A stretch of DNA of 64,000 nt from Sipunculus nudus (GCA_026874595.1 CM049314.1:68634300-68698299); one strand, 5' to 3'. Positions 25,106 to 38,739 are shown, counted from the stretch's first letter. A program made the numbers and translations. The notes: generated by a model not told the origin, from the sequence alone.

Positions 25106-25848
25106 CAGTTTAAAAAACAATATATCGACCATTACTGTTAACCAACAAATAAGGCTCAGGTCTCGAAACATCTACACATCGCACAAGAGCTGATCTGGCT
25201 TTGCAATTTCATCCTGCATAAATGTTAGTGGAAATGTATTTGTAATTACAGTGCTCAGATACAAATGTTCAAATCTAAAAATATTACTGAGCTGTCTCAC
25301 TGCAAATACGTGTATTTAGACGGTGATATTAATAATAAAAATATTTTTACATCGGTTTTTGGTACTGATTGGAAAGAAATTGTAACACTTACTATGATGT
25401 TTTATTTGTATTTTTATTCTGCTTAGAAAACCTTTAATTAAAGTTTGATCATTTGACAAGCAAAAAGGTGTTTTGTGTAGCTAATGTGTGATCATTATTG
25501 TAAGTATGCAAGGTTGGGTGTGTGGGGAAATGGAAGTAAAGAACTTCCTAGAGTTCTAGACATATGTAACATTTCTGATACATTTTCATATTTTTACATG
25601 ATTATGCGGATTTACACGTGAAATATGATTAAGTACGGACTGGCACTTAGTTGCTACATATTTTGCCATGGTTAGAATGAGTTAATCTCAGTTCGTTTTT
25701 TGTGTGTTTGTTTGTGTGTGTATTTGTTCACAGTATAACTCATGCAATTATACAAGGAATCACGTGAAATTTTCAGGCCATTTCAGAACTGGGTAAATGT
25801 AGAAGTAATTAGAATTTGGTGTGGGATCAGCATTCGGATTCTGATACC

Positions 25849-26292
25849 TGGTCAAGGAATATTAACAAATGTAGTTTCACGTATGCACGAATGAACCTGG
25901 TTATGTGGATAGTATATAAGGAATATAAAACCAGTAAGTTCTCTGATATGGCCAATCCTCGTTGACCACCACAAAAACAGAACGGTAGAACTCGCTTACC
26001 CCACAAGTACCGTTCACTCCTGTCCTCTCTGTAAACTTAAAAAACACACCTTCTTTCTTAGACTACACACTGTATCTTACAAAAATATATATAAGGGCAT
26101 AAAGGTCTATAGCTACCACCAAGGATACGATGAGTATTGTAGAACGCCTTCGGGGCGCAGGAGCTTGCATAGCCCTACCTAAATGTCATCTACTGCATGC
26201 ACCTCTGACCTAATGTCAACTACCATGGTGTGATCTAACATACTTATATAAGGACAGGTCTATACATAAAGAAAATTTCTTTCCCCGTAACA
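25849..26292 (-). mobile_element. LTR of a retrotransposon (minus orientation)
   Basis: Read on the minus strand, the 444-bp block starts TGTTACGGGG and ends GACCA, so it has TG..CA ends. It contains a TATA-like stretch (around 26080-26095). Just upstream of it, on its right, is a purine tract AAGGGGGGAGG (26293-26306). Just downstream, on its left, is GGTATCAGAA (25839-25848), which resembles an initiator-methionine tRNA primer-binding site. Confidence 0.55.
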
Positions 26293-26509
26293 TACCTCCC
26301 CCCTTAAGTGTGAACCTTCCCGTGAACAATAAGTATAGCATTTTGAAACTAGCTATACATGAATAGACAATTGTACATAATCAGTATCATATATCGTGAA
26401 TATATCTATACTGTGGATTGTCACTGATTGCTCTAACGGCACTCTTATAAATTAACTGGTTTTTTTTACACAGCAATGTTATGGCAGCACGGGTTCCAGT
26501 ACAATGTTC

Positions 26510-26780
26510 TGTAAAATTAGAGTGGTATGTAATTTGCAATGTTGTGTAATTGTGTATGCATTGTTGTGTAAATTATTGTGCAATGTTGTTTAATTTTATA
26601 TGCATTGTTTTGTAATTCAATAATCAATATTGTGTTATTTTATATGCATTGTTGTGTAAATTATTGTACTATGTTGTATAATCTTATATACATTGTCGGG
26701 TAGTTTAACATTCAGTGATGTATAATTTTAAATGCATTGTTTTGTAAGTTTACATACAGTGTTGTATTCATTCATGACAA
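26510..26780 (+). repeat. 44-bp tandem repeat, about six units
   Basis: The phrase TATGCATTGTTKTGTAA begins at 26555, 26599, 26643, 26687 and 26731, a steady 44-bp period despite base changes. Half units extend it on both sides. Confidence 0.88.
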
Positions 26781-26799
26781 ATAATTTTACACAACAGTA

Positions 26800-29700
26800 A
26801 TGTGAAATTACAAATAATATACTGTATTTCAATAAGAATATTTAAATATTGACAGGGGTCACTCAGATATTATTACTTTAATCTTCCACTCAATGGCATA
26901 TATTTTCTTGTTGATGTTGGTGCTTGAAAGCTGCGGGGAAAGTTGATTAAGCGTGAAAACAAGAAAAAAACTATGTAAAATAAAATCAATTTATATCAGC
27001 TAAGTAATTTTATACATGCAATAATCGTAATATAACTTGAATCTGTTCCTGTTTTTAAAGACTATGAAATTTAGCAGAGTTCGTGCCACTAAATACTTGT
27101 AATAAAGAGCTAACAACATCGATGGAAGGACTTTACACATAATCGTTTATCCAAACGTTCGGTTAGCCGAGAAAGCCCGTGCTCCCTCCACCGAGATGTT
27201 CGGATGAAAGAAGCCATAACTTATGTTGTCAATCCTTGATCCTTTTCTTATTGCAGAAAACTAGAATATATATATATTATATATAATAACTAAAGCAGAA
27301 ACAGCTGAGCAAAGAGTTCATACTGTAAACAATATTGACTTTTCATATAACCAGCCGGACATGAGACAATTCTTGCTCATAGGTCTCACATTTTGAGTTA
27401 TTCAGTCGCATATTAAATAAGAGTTCAATATCAAAATGTCACCAATCAAAATAAAATGCCTGGCAAATATATGCTGAGTCCAGTGAGATCCTTCTGGGTC
27501 CATACAAACTTGCCATTTATACTTGTACTCTTTCAAATGGTTCCATACTTGCTGCACCTTTTTGTTCATGGCAGAAATACGTTTTTCGTCCCTTTTTCAA
27601 TCTTGCTTCCTCTTCTTTATCCCCGCAAACAGCCTGAAAATATAAATGAAAAATAATTATATATATATCAAGAGTATCAGCGTGGTCAGAAAACTGGCGT
27701 CAGTGACACCGATTTGTCCCTAGCTTGTCCATAGTATAAATCAGATATGACCGACAGGAAAGAGCTACAATGTTTATATACAGGTATCCTCCAGCTCCAG
27801 TGACTGCAAATAAATGAATCAAAGCCATATATATAACAGACCTTTCCACCTGTGGATACAATTATTTCAACACCTTTACCAAAGGGGCAATAGTATAAAT
27901 GATTTTACATGATGAGACATTCATGTATATATATATATACCATATCTTTTCAGATAAAACATTTACACCAACACCTACCAGGAATGCAACCCACATCAGC
28001 TAAGCATGCAGATCTAATTACTTAACTGTTTTCACTGAAAGGATAGCCTCCTGCAAAAAAAAATGAAAGAGGATTATTTTTTCAATCAAATTAAAGGTAA
28101 GAGTTACATTGAAACTGACTAACTTGACTCTGAAACTGATATGTAAACTGTATTCTGTTTATATTATATCTTAATGAACCAAGTTGTCCTTTAACAAACT
28201 CTTACATTAAATTATTACTAAACACCTGTTCTAAGTACCTTTATACAATAAAAATATCTACTGGTAGTGGTGATCAAATAATCATTGGGACATAAAATGA
28301 GTCAAAGGGTTCATTTTGTTGCTAAATCAAACGGTTGATTTGTAACCTTAACATAAGGCTCAATATGTTCGACAAAATGTGTATAACACTAATATACTCA
28401 GTCTCAGGAAAAGTAGAGGGAAGTCTACCGTTTTAAGCTAGTTTGGGCCTAATGCATATATCTTGTAGTAAATGATCATTATACATAAAACGATACTGAT
28501 CGATACATGTGACTATATTAATTCTAACAACAATTATACATACCTGCGTACAGGTCAGACACTGTTATAATAAAATTAGGAAATTATATTACCATAAATG
28601 TTGCCGAATTTAGCCTGAGTCAAACACGTTGTTAGCTGGAACTGCTGCTTCCTCTGTTTGACGCCTGTGTCCCTCGGAACCCTTGGCTGTAGATGTAGTT
28701 TTATACAACAGCACACGTAAATGAAATCGCGCAAGATGCCGCATCCATATGGGTCATGACCCACTTGCTGACCCAGCGATACCCACAAAGACTTCAATGA
28801 TGCAAATACCCTGACCAGCACATCTGCATGGCCTTCGCTGGGTCATTAGCAGCTGATACACTAGCACTCCGGTGTAGCCAAGGCTGGACATCCTCTGACC
28901 ACCTGTGGCGACATGTCGGGTCGCTGGTGCACTTTACACATAATGATATGTGAAGTCTACAGGACATGTAATTTAGACAGACGGTTGTTAATGCAATGCA
29001 CTGTACAGGGGTAATCTCACAACACTGCTGTGTATTTAGAAACATGCAAGGTTGTGCAAAAATACACAAGTTTATAACAGTGGGGGTTCAAACAGGTATA
29101 TTTACATAAGCTTCTGGACCCACAAGTAAACATACAGAACCTGTAGTTCATGTTGGTTTTTTAATAATTTATAAGCGTATATTTTAGAGAAAACTGTCAG
29201 TTTGGATAAAATTCTCCAAACAAAAGCTAAAATGGCGAGTAAACCCAATTCTGCTTTAACCTCTATTGTGCCACTTAAAGCTCTATACCTGTTAGTCGCT
29301 ATATATACGTATGCCTTGATATCATATAAAGTAATATATGCACCCTGTGTGCATAACCCACATGAAGCTCTCGATTATACATGAACACCTGACTATTAAA
29401 TAAAATTTCTAAATAGCTATTAACTTGACGCAGAACTTTCAATAGCGATATATTATGGTACATATACAAATAGAAACATTCTTAAGTGTGCAATTTATAG
29501 GTATACTGAAATATTCGGAGGGAATTATAATTCAGTTCTTCTTATGACGGTAAGAAAAAGCACAATGTTGTAAAATATTACATGAACAACAACATTGTGA
29601 GTGTTATATGACATCAAAGGGTAGTATAGACACCTCTATCTAATGGGAAATTTAACATATGAATCCTTGGTGCGATTCTGAAAGGCGTAACAGACCATAC

Positions 29701-29838
29701 TGCATTTTGAACTTTCCGACCAAAATTGATAAACAATTTACTTCTTATAATTGTTCTCAGACTCTTGTAGTAGATCAATGCAGTTGGCTAACACATCATT
29801 GGACTCCCAAGAAATATATTCAGACCTTAATCCTGCCA
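26800..29838. other. Intergenic stretch, nothing recognised
   Basis: The sequence is AT-rich. Two adjoining minus-strand open frames (28576-28821 and 28794-29069) show no domain that I recognise, and no promoter or splice context supports them. A short TA run lies near 27930. Confidence 0.5.
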
Positions 29839-31165
29839 TTATTCATAATTTTTTGGCTCTAACCTACCATTTTCGTTTTGAGTCCACATCTTGTCCAAGA
29901 TGTTTGACTCATTATCGCACATCACAATATCATGTTTGTTTATTCCATCATGAGCTATGGTTTTAACTGTCGCCATCTTCTGGGTCTTCTGGCTCGCCGT
30001 TTCTGTGGGCTGAAGAAAAGCTTCATCCGATTCACGTGAATTATTTGACTGGACCGACGCGTATCGCATGTGTCAACGTGATAGTTCGCAGGCGACTTTT
30101 TCTCCACGATACGGTAAGGCCCATGCCACGGATTCATGAGCTTCGGCGGGAGTCACGGATGGGCTACAGGAGTATATACTCACAAGTGATCCCCCACGCG
30201 ATAAGTGGAATCTTGTGCACGATCATCAAATGGTAACTTTTACTTCTTCTGTGCGCATTTCGTGTTTTCCTTTACTAGGCTAAATGCTTTATGCAGTCGC
30301 ATGACTATTTCTGTCCTGAGATGTATATGTCACGCTTTGGGTTTGCCAGGTTACGTCCAATGGTAGGCCCATGTCGTGGCCGTGACATAAGAAGAACGGA
30401 ATCTCTAGGGTTATTTCATTCAGGCTTGGTCCATACGCTGCAAGGGCGAAGGGTATAAATTGATCCCAGTCCCTTTGATGGCTGCTCACGTACATTGAAA
30501 GCTGTTGCGCGAGGGTCGCATTAAAACGTTCTACGAAACCGTCAGTCTTTGGTTTGTATGCAATTGTGTTTATTTCTGCGTGTTCATGATTTTCCAGATT
30601 TCCAAAAATTCCTTGGACAAAACGTTCTTTCCGCTGCCAGATAATAAAGTTCGCGGTGCACCATGTCGACGAACTATCTCCTCCTCAAACGCTCGCGCTG
30701 TGGTGACTGCATCTGTCGCTGGAAGAGCACGTGCTTCCGGGTAACGGGTGAAGTTGTCACTGAACACGATAATATACCGGTTGCCTGATTCAGTAGGCGT
30801 TAGGGGCCCCATAAAAACCACAGCCAGGCGGTCCCACGGTCCAGCAACAGGTATTGGCATTAATCTTGCAAACTTTCTGCTGCCATTTGCTTTCCTGGTG
30901 GAGCAGTCCACGCATGATTTGCACCAGAAGTCGATGTCGGCATATATGCCTTTCCAGACGAAACTCTCCTGAATTTCGGCGTAGGTCTTGCCGAAGGCTA
31001 AGTGGCCTGCAGTTGGGTCATCATGGCAACAGTATTTCACATCATCAGCAAGACATTTTTGAACCACCAACTGCCGGTGCACCTGATTTCGTCGGCCACG
31101 CGCACATGGGCGTATTTCAGAATATCGTACACAGAAGAATCTCCGATGTACTTAAATGTGTTTAA
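29839..31165 (-). mobile_element. Degenerate Ty3/gypsy integrase remnant
   Basis: Read right to left, the open stretch 31082-30570 has the HHCC zinc-binding module (AGHLAFGKTY, then CKSCVDC) and the start of the catalytic core (VVFMGPL, FTRYPEARALP, HGAPRTLLS). After a frame break, 30495-30289 continues with QRDWDQFIPFALAAY. Then 30137-29955 gives the GPY-type C-terminal module (NPWHGPYRIVEK) and an IIHVNRMK phrase. Both visible catalytic aspartates are replaced (V in VVFMGP, G in LLSGSG). No RT or LTR is attached within this stretch, so it is a dead fragment from a different lineage than the element at 2800. Confidence 0.88.
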
Positions 31166-31224
31166 TTGCTCTACGGTTGTTCTACATCTATAATATTAAC
31201 CAATCAGAGTATATTATGTAGATT

Positions 31225-31243
31225 TTATCTATCTATCTATCTA

Positions 31244-31288
<45 letters not shown>
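31225..31288. repeat. (ATCT)n(AT)n microsatellite
   Basis: A tetranucleotide run passes into a TA run. Bases 31289-32270 show no gene. Confidence 0.97.
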
Positions 31289-31290
<2 letters not shown>

Positions 31291-32275
31291 GCTCCCTTAA
31301 AATGTTCTCGGGTTATTTTGCGATTCAAAATCTAAAGTGCATAAAACGTGAAACCGCTCAGAACGAATGGAAAGAATATATACGTGCCTCTCCGAACGCC
31401 TGGATGAACATCAAACGTCTCCCAAAAGGTTAACATTATGATTCATGAAAATATCTTTACGAAGACGTCTTAAATGTTTTAATTCATGCCCGGATAAATG
31501 CAATCGCGCTTTCTGGCAAGGTATAATATTGTGAACTGAGGTCCATTTAATAAATATAATAAATTGTTCTACTGAAGAAAAAAACATAAACAGATGATCA
31601 TGTGGTCTATTAAGAAAACAAATGATGTTTCAGGTGGGTGCGCTTAAACGATAAAAAAGGGATGTGTTAGTACTTTTCTGTTTGCGTTTTTATGTTCAAA
31701 TATTATCATCTTGTCGAAAAATAAATGGTACCGAACCGTCAATGCATATTAACTTATATTAATATCTTTAATGCAAGGGTAATATACCGTATATCTTCGA
31801 CGTTCATATGCCATCTTAGTATGCCATCTTCGTCATGTTTGGTTTTCTTGGCTATTGGAACAGGGAGCCGGTCTCACAAGTACAGCAAAGGTCAGCCCTC
31901 CTGCTGTGAAATACATTGAAGTAAAATTTGTACATATAGCAAACATATTTGCAAGAGGAAGAACTAAAATTAGCTTCGCAGAACACACAAGTTTCGACTG
32001 GTAAAATAAAAAAACATAAAATAAATCTTTTTCTCAACAAATATAAATCGGACTTTTTTTTATTATAGTTGACTTTTAGCTGGCTTCCAGTAAGCTATGC
32101 AGTTCCTTAATTTTTATGTTTTTTTTTTCAAATTATTTTATTGGAGGAATTTGCATTATTTCGAAGGTAAGAATATGACCGTTATTCAATCCTTTATTCT
32201 ATTCCAATATTTAATTTATCCTCACGGCTTTTATTAAGATACTATTCTAAATGCTGAATGTTCTCATTATTACAG

Positions 32276-32379
32276 GACGGAAAGACAGTACTGATTTGTG
32301 CGGCTGAAAACGGCCGCACAGAAACGGTTCCTATCCTGCTGAAGGAGGGGGCCGATTTCACTTCTGCAGTTCATTTTGG
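32276..32379 (+). pseudogene. Orphan ankyrin-repeat exon
   Basis: After acceptor TTACAG (ending 32275) the reading DGKTVLICAAENGRTETVPI and then LLKEGAD is a near-canonical ankyrin repeat. It ends at a GTATCC donor after 104 nt, a phase-2 end that no neighbour can receive. There is no partner exon within several kb on either side. It shares 15 of 33 residues by eye with exon 57642-57740 of the CARD gene, including NG..ETV. It may be a relic of another tandem unit, or an exon of an unseen isoform. Confidence 0.6.
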
Positions 32380-32380
32380 G

Positions 32381-35032
32381 TATCCTTTTCGAGTTGGTGA
32401 CAACACATTACAAATATAACTACTACTTTATTGTTCAATCTGATATTATATTATAACTTTGGCGAGCATGCTACGATCAAATCTGTTGTGGATTTCTAAT
32501 TCTGAGGGCAGGATTTCAAATCTATATTTGCCTGGATTATTCACTATATGGAAATATAAAGTTCTTTTAGCTCTAAACTTTAACAATCATCAAACTGGAT
32601 ATGATATGTACATACAAGCAGGTATTAAAGTAAATGCACCTACCAAGGAGGATGTCAGAGCTGCACTCTTTTTAAGTTCAGTGGTTCAGGTTGTTTTCTT
32701 ATATCCGAAAAGGGGCGCTGTGGATAACATTCCTTGCCGTCATCTGAACTATCACTATACTAACTGCCCGTGTTGTCTGCATAATTACACACAAGCACTG
32801 CTCATCGCTGATTGGTTCAAATTTTGATTCCAAATATCCTCAGGAACCCTCAGAATATCCTCCATTTGTTCTACTATTAACAGATACAGTTTACTTGCTT
32901 GATTGATTTTTTTTTCAATTTAAAGAAAAACGAGAGAAATGCCTCACATCTGACAATAAGTGCAACTTTAATAATGAGGGAATATCAAGATACATATAGT
33001 ATTTTATTCTTCCTTTTTTATATTAAACCATTCGTTATTATTTAAAAAATGCCGTTAACGAATGACTCCTTTATAATATACATAAAACTGTTTTTTTCTT
33101 TTCACATTACATACCATAATCATGTTTCTAAACATACATGCAAAATGGAAAGCTTTTATCTTGATGGTTGTTATAATTTATGCTCTTACGATAGCACAAT
33201 TGGCAAAACTCTAGTATCTAAAATGAAAACAAAAGTTGTTTAATATTAACATAAAAGACACCTTATACAAAGTGCGTGTTTTCTTATTGTTTACATATTT
33301 TTGTACTTTCCAATCATTTACACATGATATTTTAACATTTAGAAAAATTAAAAATGTTAGAAATGTACGCTATATTAGACACCTAGTAATAGCAAGCAAC
33401 TTTTAAAAGAAATAAAATTAATATTAATCTACATGATACAATATCTCAAAAGCAATTTTTTTTGTATAAATTGGCTCTGCCATGTTTCTATCTTAATGAT
33501 TAAAGAAATATTACATTTTTTATTGTCTCAAATTCTATAATAGTAATTTTAAGGGAGATAGAAACATGAAACAAGAAATTCGTGTTTACGGCTATAGATG
33601 GGGAAAAAATGGGGGGGGGGGGGGGGGGCTAAATTTATTGGCTAGCTGAAAAGTGGACGCATCAATACCTGTCACATAGCATTGGTTACTTTAATTCTCT
33701 GACTTGGTTACATCACTCTCGAATTTGTTATATAGCATTTATCCTGCATAAAAATGATTTTTTTTTAAATGTCAAATTTATATGGGCCCACTTGAAAATT
33801 AAACCGTTCTATTTGGTTTCGCCTTATATTTATATGTGGGCATTTTTGGTTGTAATAGACAAATTATGATAACATCGTTAGTTATTTAATATTATTAAAT
33901 GAATGAATGATGAAAATATTATCATATGTTATAGATCCATGCCTGGGCACTTTGAAAGCTACTGAGAGCATTTTTAATTGTGACTGGCCGATTTATAGGC
34001 TATTGCAGTTCTAATGAAAATACAATGTAGTCTACATGTATTTCTCTGTGTCCTATTATACATATCCACGTGCCAAACTACATGTAAGTACATACAGGAT
34101 ACAGTCTCATCTTAAGCTAAACAGGGCTTAGGTAGGGAATATTGATTCTAAATACTTCCGAAATACTTTTTATACCACAATCATTGCTTATTTAACTCCA
34201 ACAGGCATCATCAGTATCAGTTAATAAAAAAAATAATAAACAAAACTGCACTACTATGCTTTAATGCCGTCATCATGCCAACATAATTATCGAGTGGACG
34301 GCTTTGGAGAAACCGAAACCTTCTGCAAAGATGGGTTCGTAGTTTCGCCAAAAAACAATTTTGGTTTAAAATTATGAAGTCAATGGTTTCCCTGATATAA
34401 CACCAGTTTCGAATTTTTTTAGTTTGTCCTCGGTGTTTAACCAAAAATAGTGGATGGGGAACATAAGACTCAATGACCTCTCAAGTTGCGGACTCAGGTA
34501 CGCGGGGGTGGGGGAAGGGGGGGGGGGGCAACAAGGGGGTCTATTAATCTAATAAACAAAGGAACAACCTCCCATAACTCCCACACCTTAAAATACATTT
34601 ATACCAGTATGCCGCCCCCCTTCCCAATTTTCCAATTTAGCGACATCTGTAGACGAGTAAGGGAACAAATTGTGCCTTTTGACATATTCTAAAACTTTAT
34701 AAAATGAAAAAACCGAGTGTACGACAAAAAAAAATAATTCAAGTTTTGTTTTTTTCGCCAAAGTAGACAAGAATTTTATCATGTAAGATTTCAAATTTAG
34801 TGAATTGCTCCTTGAAAGGATGATAAAACTGTAAAAAGGTTATATTTATAGGCTAACGTGTAAAAAGTATAAATTCATTAGAAAGGTATAAATATGAATT
34901 GCGTTTGAAGTGTCGCTCATGAGTTTGCTGCGATATTCATGAAAATGTAGGCGCGGTAGCTAGCTCGGTTGACCTTCGATGCGCTCAGTTAATTTTACTG
35001 ATGGAAAATCATATAACTGTAAGAGAAGTGCT

Positions 35033-35035
<3 letters not shown>
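32381..35035. other. AT-rich spacer with two poly-G runs
   Basis: No coding sequence is supported. Poly-G runs lie at 33611-33628 and 34504-34528. The second sits in a phrase that resembles the GC-rich end found at 40855-40901. Confidence 0.6.

Positions 35036-35105
<70 letters not shown>
35036..35105. repeat. (TA)n microsatellite
   Basis: A 70-bp TA run directly left of the palindrome at 35107-35178. Confidence 0.98.
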
Positions 35106-35106
<1 letters not shown>

Positions 35107-35107
<1 letters not shown>

Positions 35108-35178
35108 ATAGTTTACGAAAATGTTCAGTTACACATTAACACGTGTTAATGTGTAACAGAAAATTTTCGTAAATTATC
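35107..35178. repeat. Hairpin element with a perfect 30-bp palindrome
   Basis: Bases 35128-35157 form a perfect palindrome (arm GTTACACATTAACAC). Outer arms of about 20 bp (TTTACGAAAAT and its inverse) extend the foldback to about 72 bp with a few mismatches. Confidence 0.9.
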
Positions 35179-35251
35179 ACTATGTACCACCTCTTAGCAC
35201 ACCGCTGATAGAGCACTATTGGATTCGTTCTGCAAACATATAAGCTATTGG

Positions 35252-35253
35252 TA

Positions 35254-35308
<55 letters not shown>
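35252..35308. repeat. (TA)n microsatellite
   Basis: A TA run, the second of three within 600 bp. Confidence 0.98.
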
Positions 35309-35310
<2 letters not shown>

Positions 35311-35572
35311 CGTGTTCGTTTCAATTCCTTTCATATCTAAAAGAACCAGCCAAGGGTTTTATTCATACAAATAAATTTATCCCTCGGGGTACTATTGTAA
35401 CGCCCACACTGTCTGAGCGACTTCTGTCCACGCAGAAGCAGATTCAGGGATGGGTTTCGGTGAGGAGATCCAGGGGGTTTGCCGCAACATTTCTGTAATG
35501 GTTTCCGATATGTTTTGGGGGCCTATCCCAACCCCCTTTCTGGACCTGAGGAATTTTTAGTTTTTTCAATAA

Positions 35573-35575
<3 letters not shown>

Positions 35576-35631
<56 letters not shown>
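35576..35631. repeat. (TA)n microsatellite
   Basis: A TA run. Bases 35632-36282 show nothing else. Confidence 0.98.
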
Positions 35632-35633
<2 letters not shown>

Positions 35634-36282
35634 ACACAAATAACACCCATAGGATAAAACACAAACAGGTCGATGTAGCTACAGAACTTTATAGTAATTC
35701 GTTCTGTACTTAAACAGAAACGCCCTCAGCACATTAAAAAATTATAAATGGATATTAAATAACAATTAAACATCATTAACTTAACTACAATGTATAATCA
35801 TTTTAAAAATAAGCCTACGCCACCTCTTTGAATATGAAAACTTAACTTCATTGTATTCTTGTAACTTATATCACAATTTCATTAATACAAAACAATAAAA
35901 GACCACTTTCTTGGGATATTTTTTTAAATATTGAAATATTTATCACAAGGGTAATAAATAACAGAACAAAATAAAGATATAGACCTTGCATTAGAGTCTT
36001 TGTGTATATACCGGTACCCTTATACGAGACATACATCTTTTCCACTTCTTTGTGCCTTTCCCATACACCTTATGTTCTTCCTACACATTAGGCCTACATA
36101 CAATACCTCCCGCACAACATTGTGTCCGAATATAAATTATGTATTTACAACGAAATTGTATCCAAATATAGAATATATTTACAAAAACAAATGCGTTCAC
36201 ACACATGCATGCAGACGAGATGTATATTAGCTGTAGAGCTAATTTATATTAGCCTTCTCAAACTAGTATGTTCATAACAATT

Positions 36283-36521
36283 TTAACATCCGAGTTTAGA
36301 CAATTTAACCCGAGGAAATAGATCATTGGTGACGCGGATGAATACAAATTCCTGTACAAAAGAAGGCATGTAGCTGAGCGGAATAAAGAAGATCCGGGCG
36401 TCGAAACCACAGGTGTAGCGCGCCTTTGGGTAGACCGCGAACAGAGCGTGCTGGTACGCGTCCACTACCAAACCAAGGTCCTGGTTGGCCCAACTCAGCG
36501 CCCCTCTGAAGTGCTCCACAG
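36283..36521 (-). pseudogene. SDR exon 4 (C-terminal)
   Basis: The acceptor TTTTATAG lies just right of 36521. The split codon G|CT joins the donor at 37933. The reading covers the substrate-binding C-terminal region and ends at TAA (36283-36285). This exon is intact. Confidence 0.8.
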
Positions 36522-37382
36522 CTATAAAATAAGAATATTAATTGTTAAAACATGTACTAATTTTCCGCTAATTGGGGATTTATTATGCACATTCGATCGC
36601 TTCGGATTAGTTCACAACTTGTCGCTCGCAATGCATGCTGGGAACCAATCCAGAGTGATCGTCTGCTGTGTTCAGAACCGCCGACATCACATGGATATCA
36701 ATGAGAAATTATACAGGAACATCGTAAAGTATAGTTGTCAAGAATATTGGAGGTCTGAATTCTAAGAATGTATTGACTCTTTATTATAGTCGTCTTGTAG
36801 ATGTGCCCATTATTAAATCAGTATCAAATGTCGCCGATACAGTTGATAAAGTTTTGTTCCACAAGTAGATGCCCAAGGATTTATTTGCAATTATTCTCTT
36901 AAACTTATATGTATAGTCACTTAGTTTTAACACTATAGGGCTCATAAAGGACAAAAGAAATAATATGAAATGAAAAGATACTTTCGACAAGACAACTGTT
37001 CTTCTTAATCTCTTGCCCAAGTGATACGGTAATTATTATGGATCGCCAGCCGCATTTCTCGAGTTACAATTTTGAATATTTATGCTATAAAAACACAAAT
37101 CCTCAGCCTTTAAATTGATATCAATGTGGTTGAGATGTTGAAAAAATCGTTGAATTCACTAAATTACTAAAATATTTTACAATGTATGTTTTTGTTTCAT
37201 GTTATTTTCTTAGTCCTATGCCTCATTGCTTCATAATATAATATATTGCCAAATTTCAATAGACAAGTCACTTTGTAACAAACTATAGTTTAAGATAATT
37301 TTACCAGATCAAAACCTTTTCTGTTTTCATAAGGTTTTATAATGATGTTTTTACCACACTATGATGTGTGTGTAAGGGTGTA

Positions 37383-37439
<57 letters not shown>

Positions 37440-37932
37440 GACTGGAGGATTGTCTCAGAGACGAGGCAATGCTTTGATTCGCTAAGAGCAAGTGTGACGT
37501 GATGAACTTACAGAATTGACTAAAATATTATTTCATAATGATGTTACTAATTCCCAAAAAGTAAGTGTAGGCAGTGTCAAAAATACTTTTTTGATACTTT
37601 AGATTTACACATTTTCCTCAGATACGTGTTTTTCATGTTGCTGATCACACTGCAGATATCGGAGTACCAGCGGAAATGCTGCCAACGCCATATGAACCCA
37701 CAAACTTTATTTTAAAATAAAAAAAAGATTAAAAGAATGTAATAGTTGACCAAGAAACTGGCTAGACAATGATTTTTTTATGAGTAAATATAATATTTAA
37801 AATATATTCATCGTGTAACTTTGGGAAAACATTTAATTGGCCTTCAGGTGAGTAATAAGTGACCACGAAATCATTTTTTCTCACATAATTTATAATCTTC
37901 AAAAGACCTAATGGGTCTATTACAATGCTTAC

Positions 37933-38096
37933 CTTGATCAACATAGTTCGGCCCTAGCGTCTCCCTGTTTTCCGGAGACATCCTGTCATATCCCCGCTGT
38001 ATCATTCCGCGTCCATTCTCCACATCAATGACAGAGGTAGCGAAAACTCCGGGCTTCAGGATAGCCACGTGCATGCTATGCCTTTTTAAGTATGGC
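37933..38096 (-). pseudogene. SDR exon 3
   Basis: The acceptor ends at 38097 and the donor GTAAGC starts at 37932. It reads PYLKRHSMHVAILKPGVFAT and continues to NYVDQ, the segment after the catalytic helix. It is 164 nt, phase 2 in and phase 1 out. Confidence 0.8.
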
Positions 38097-38739
38097 CTTT
38101 AATGATAAGAAACATAAGGTTACAACTGGGATATTTCTGTAAAATAAGCGGCACAATATGCCCTGATATACTTCTTGCATGCTAGCCTGAAAATTTCCAC
38201 AAAAATTTGTAGCAAATGTGACAGTATATACCATAGGCTATTTCTAACATCTAGAATTAATAATAAATATCACACCCCGAATGATGATTGGCACTTTTAG
38301 TCTGAAATGTGCACATGAATCTGTCAGTATTAGAATATGGTTGGTTATATTAAAAAAAATAACCCATTACTGGCGAAGATTCGTTGAAATTGAAAATATA
38401 TATTTGTGTAAGAGAAAAAGGGTAATTTGATTTTTTGTTTATACTTCAAATGTACAAAGGGATTTGCGCACTAACCCTAAACTGTTCAGCGTTTTTCCCA
38501 AGCAAGCATTTTCTGGAACTTGACGTAGTTTCAAAGTTCCGTGTTGTGACGTCATCATAAGGTATACATAAAGGGTCATATCGGCGTTTCTCCTCTGATG
38601 GAGCCATTTAGATTAGCATTATAGGGTTCTTTTTTATTGTTATATTGTTACTGAAACGTTGATATGACGCTTGACTTCTTCGCTACGAAACACGAAAGAT
38701 CTACAATGAGACATTTTGTAATGTCTATTTGTAGGTCAT

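Noticed and set aside
24935-25171. Minus-strand open frame of 78 codons
   Set aside because: It lies over the SINE and is explained by it.
28576-29069. Two adjoining minus-strand open frames as a candidate gene
   Set aside because: No recognisable domain, no splice or promoter support, and the frames overlap in different phases.
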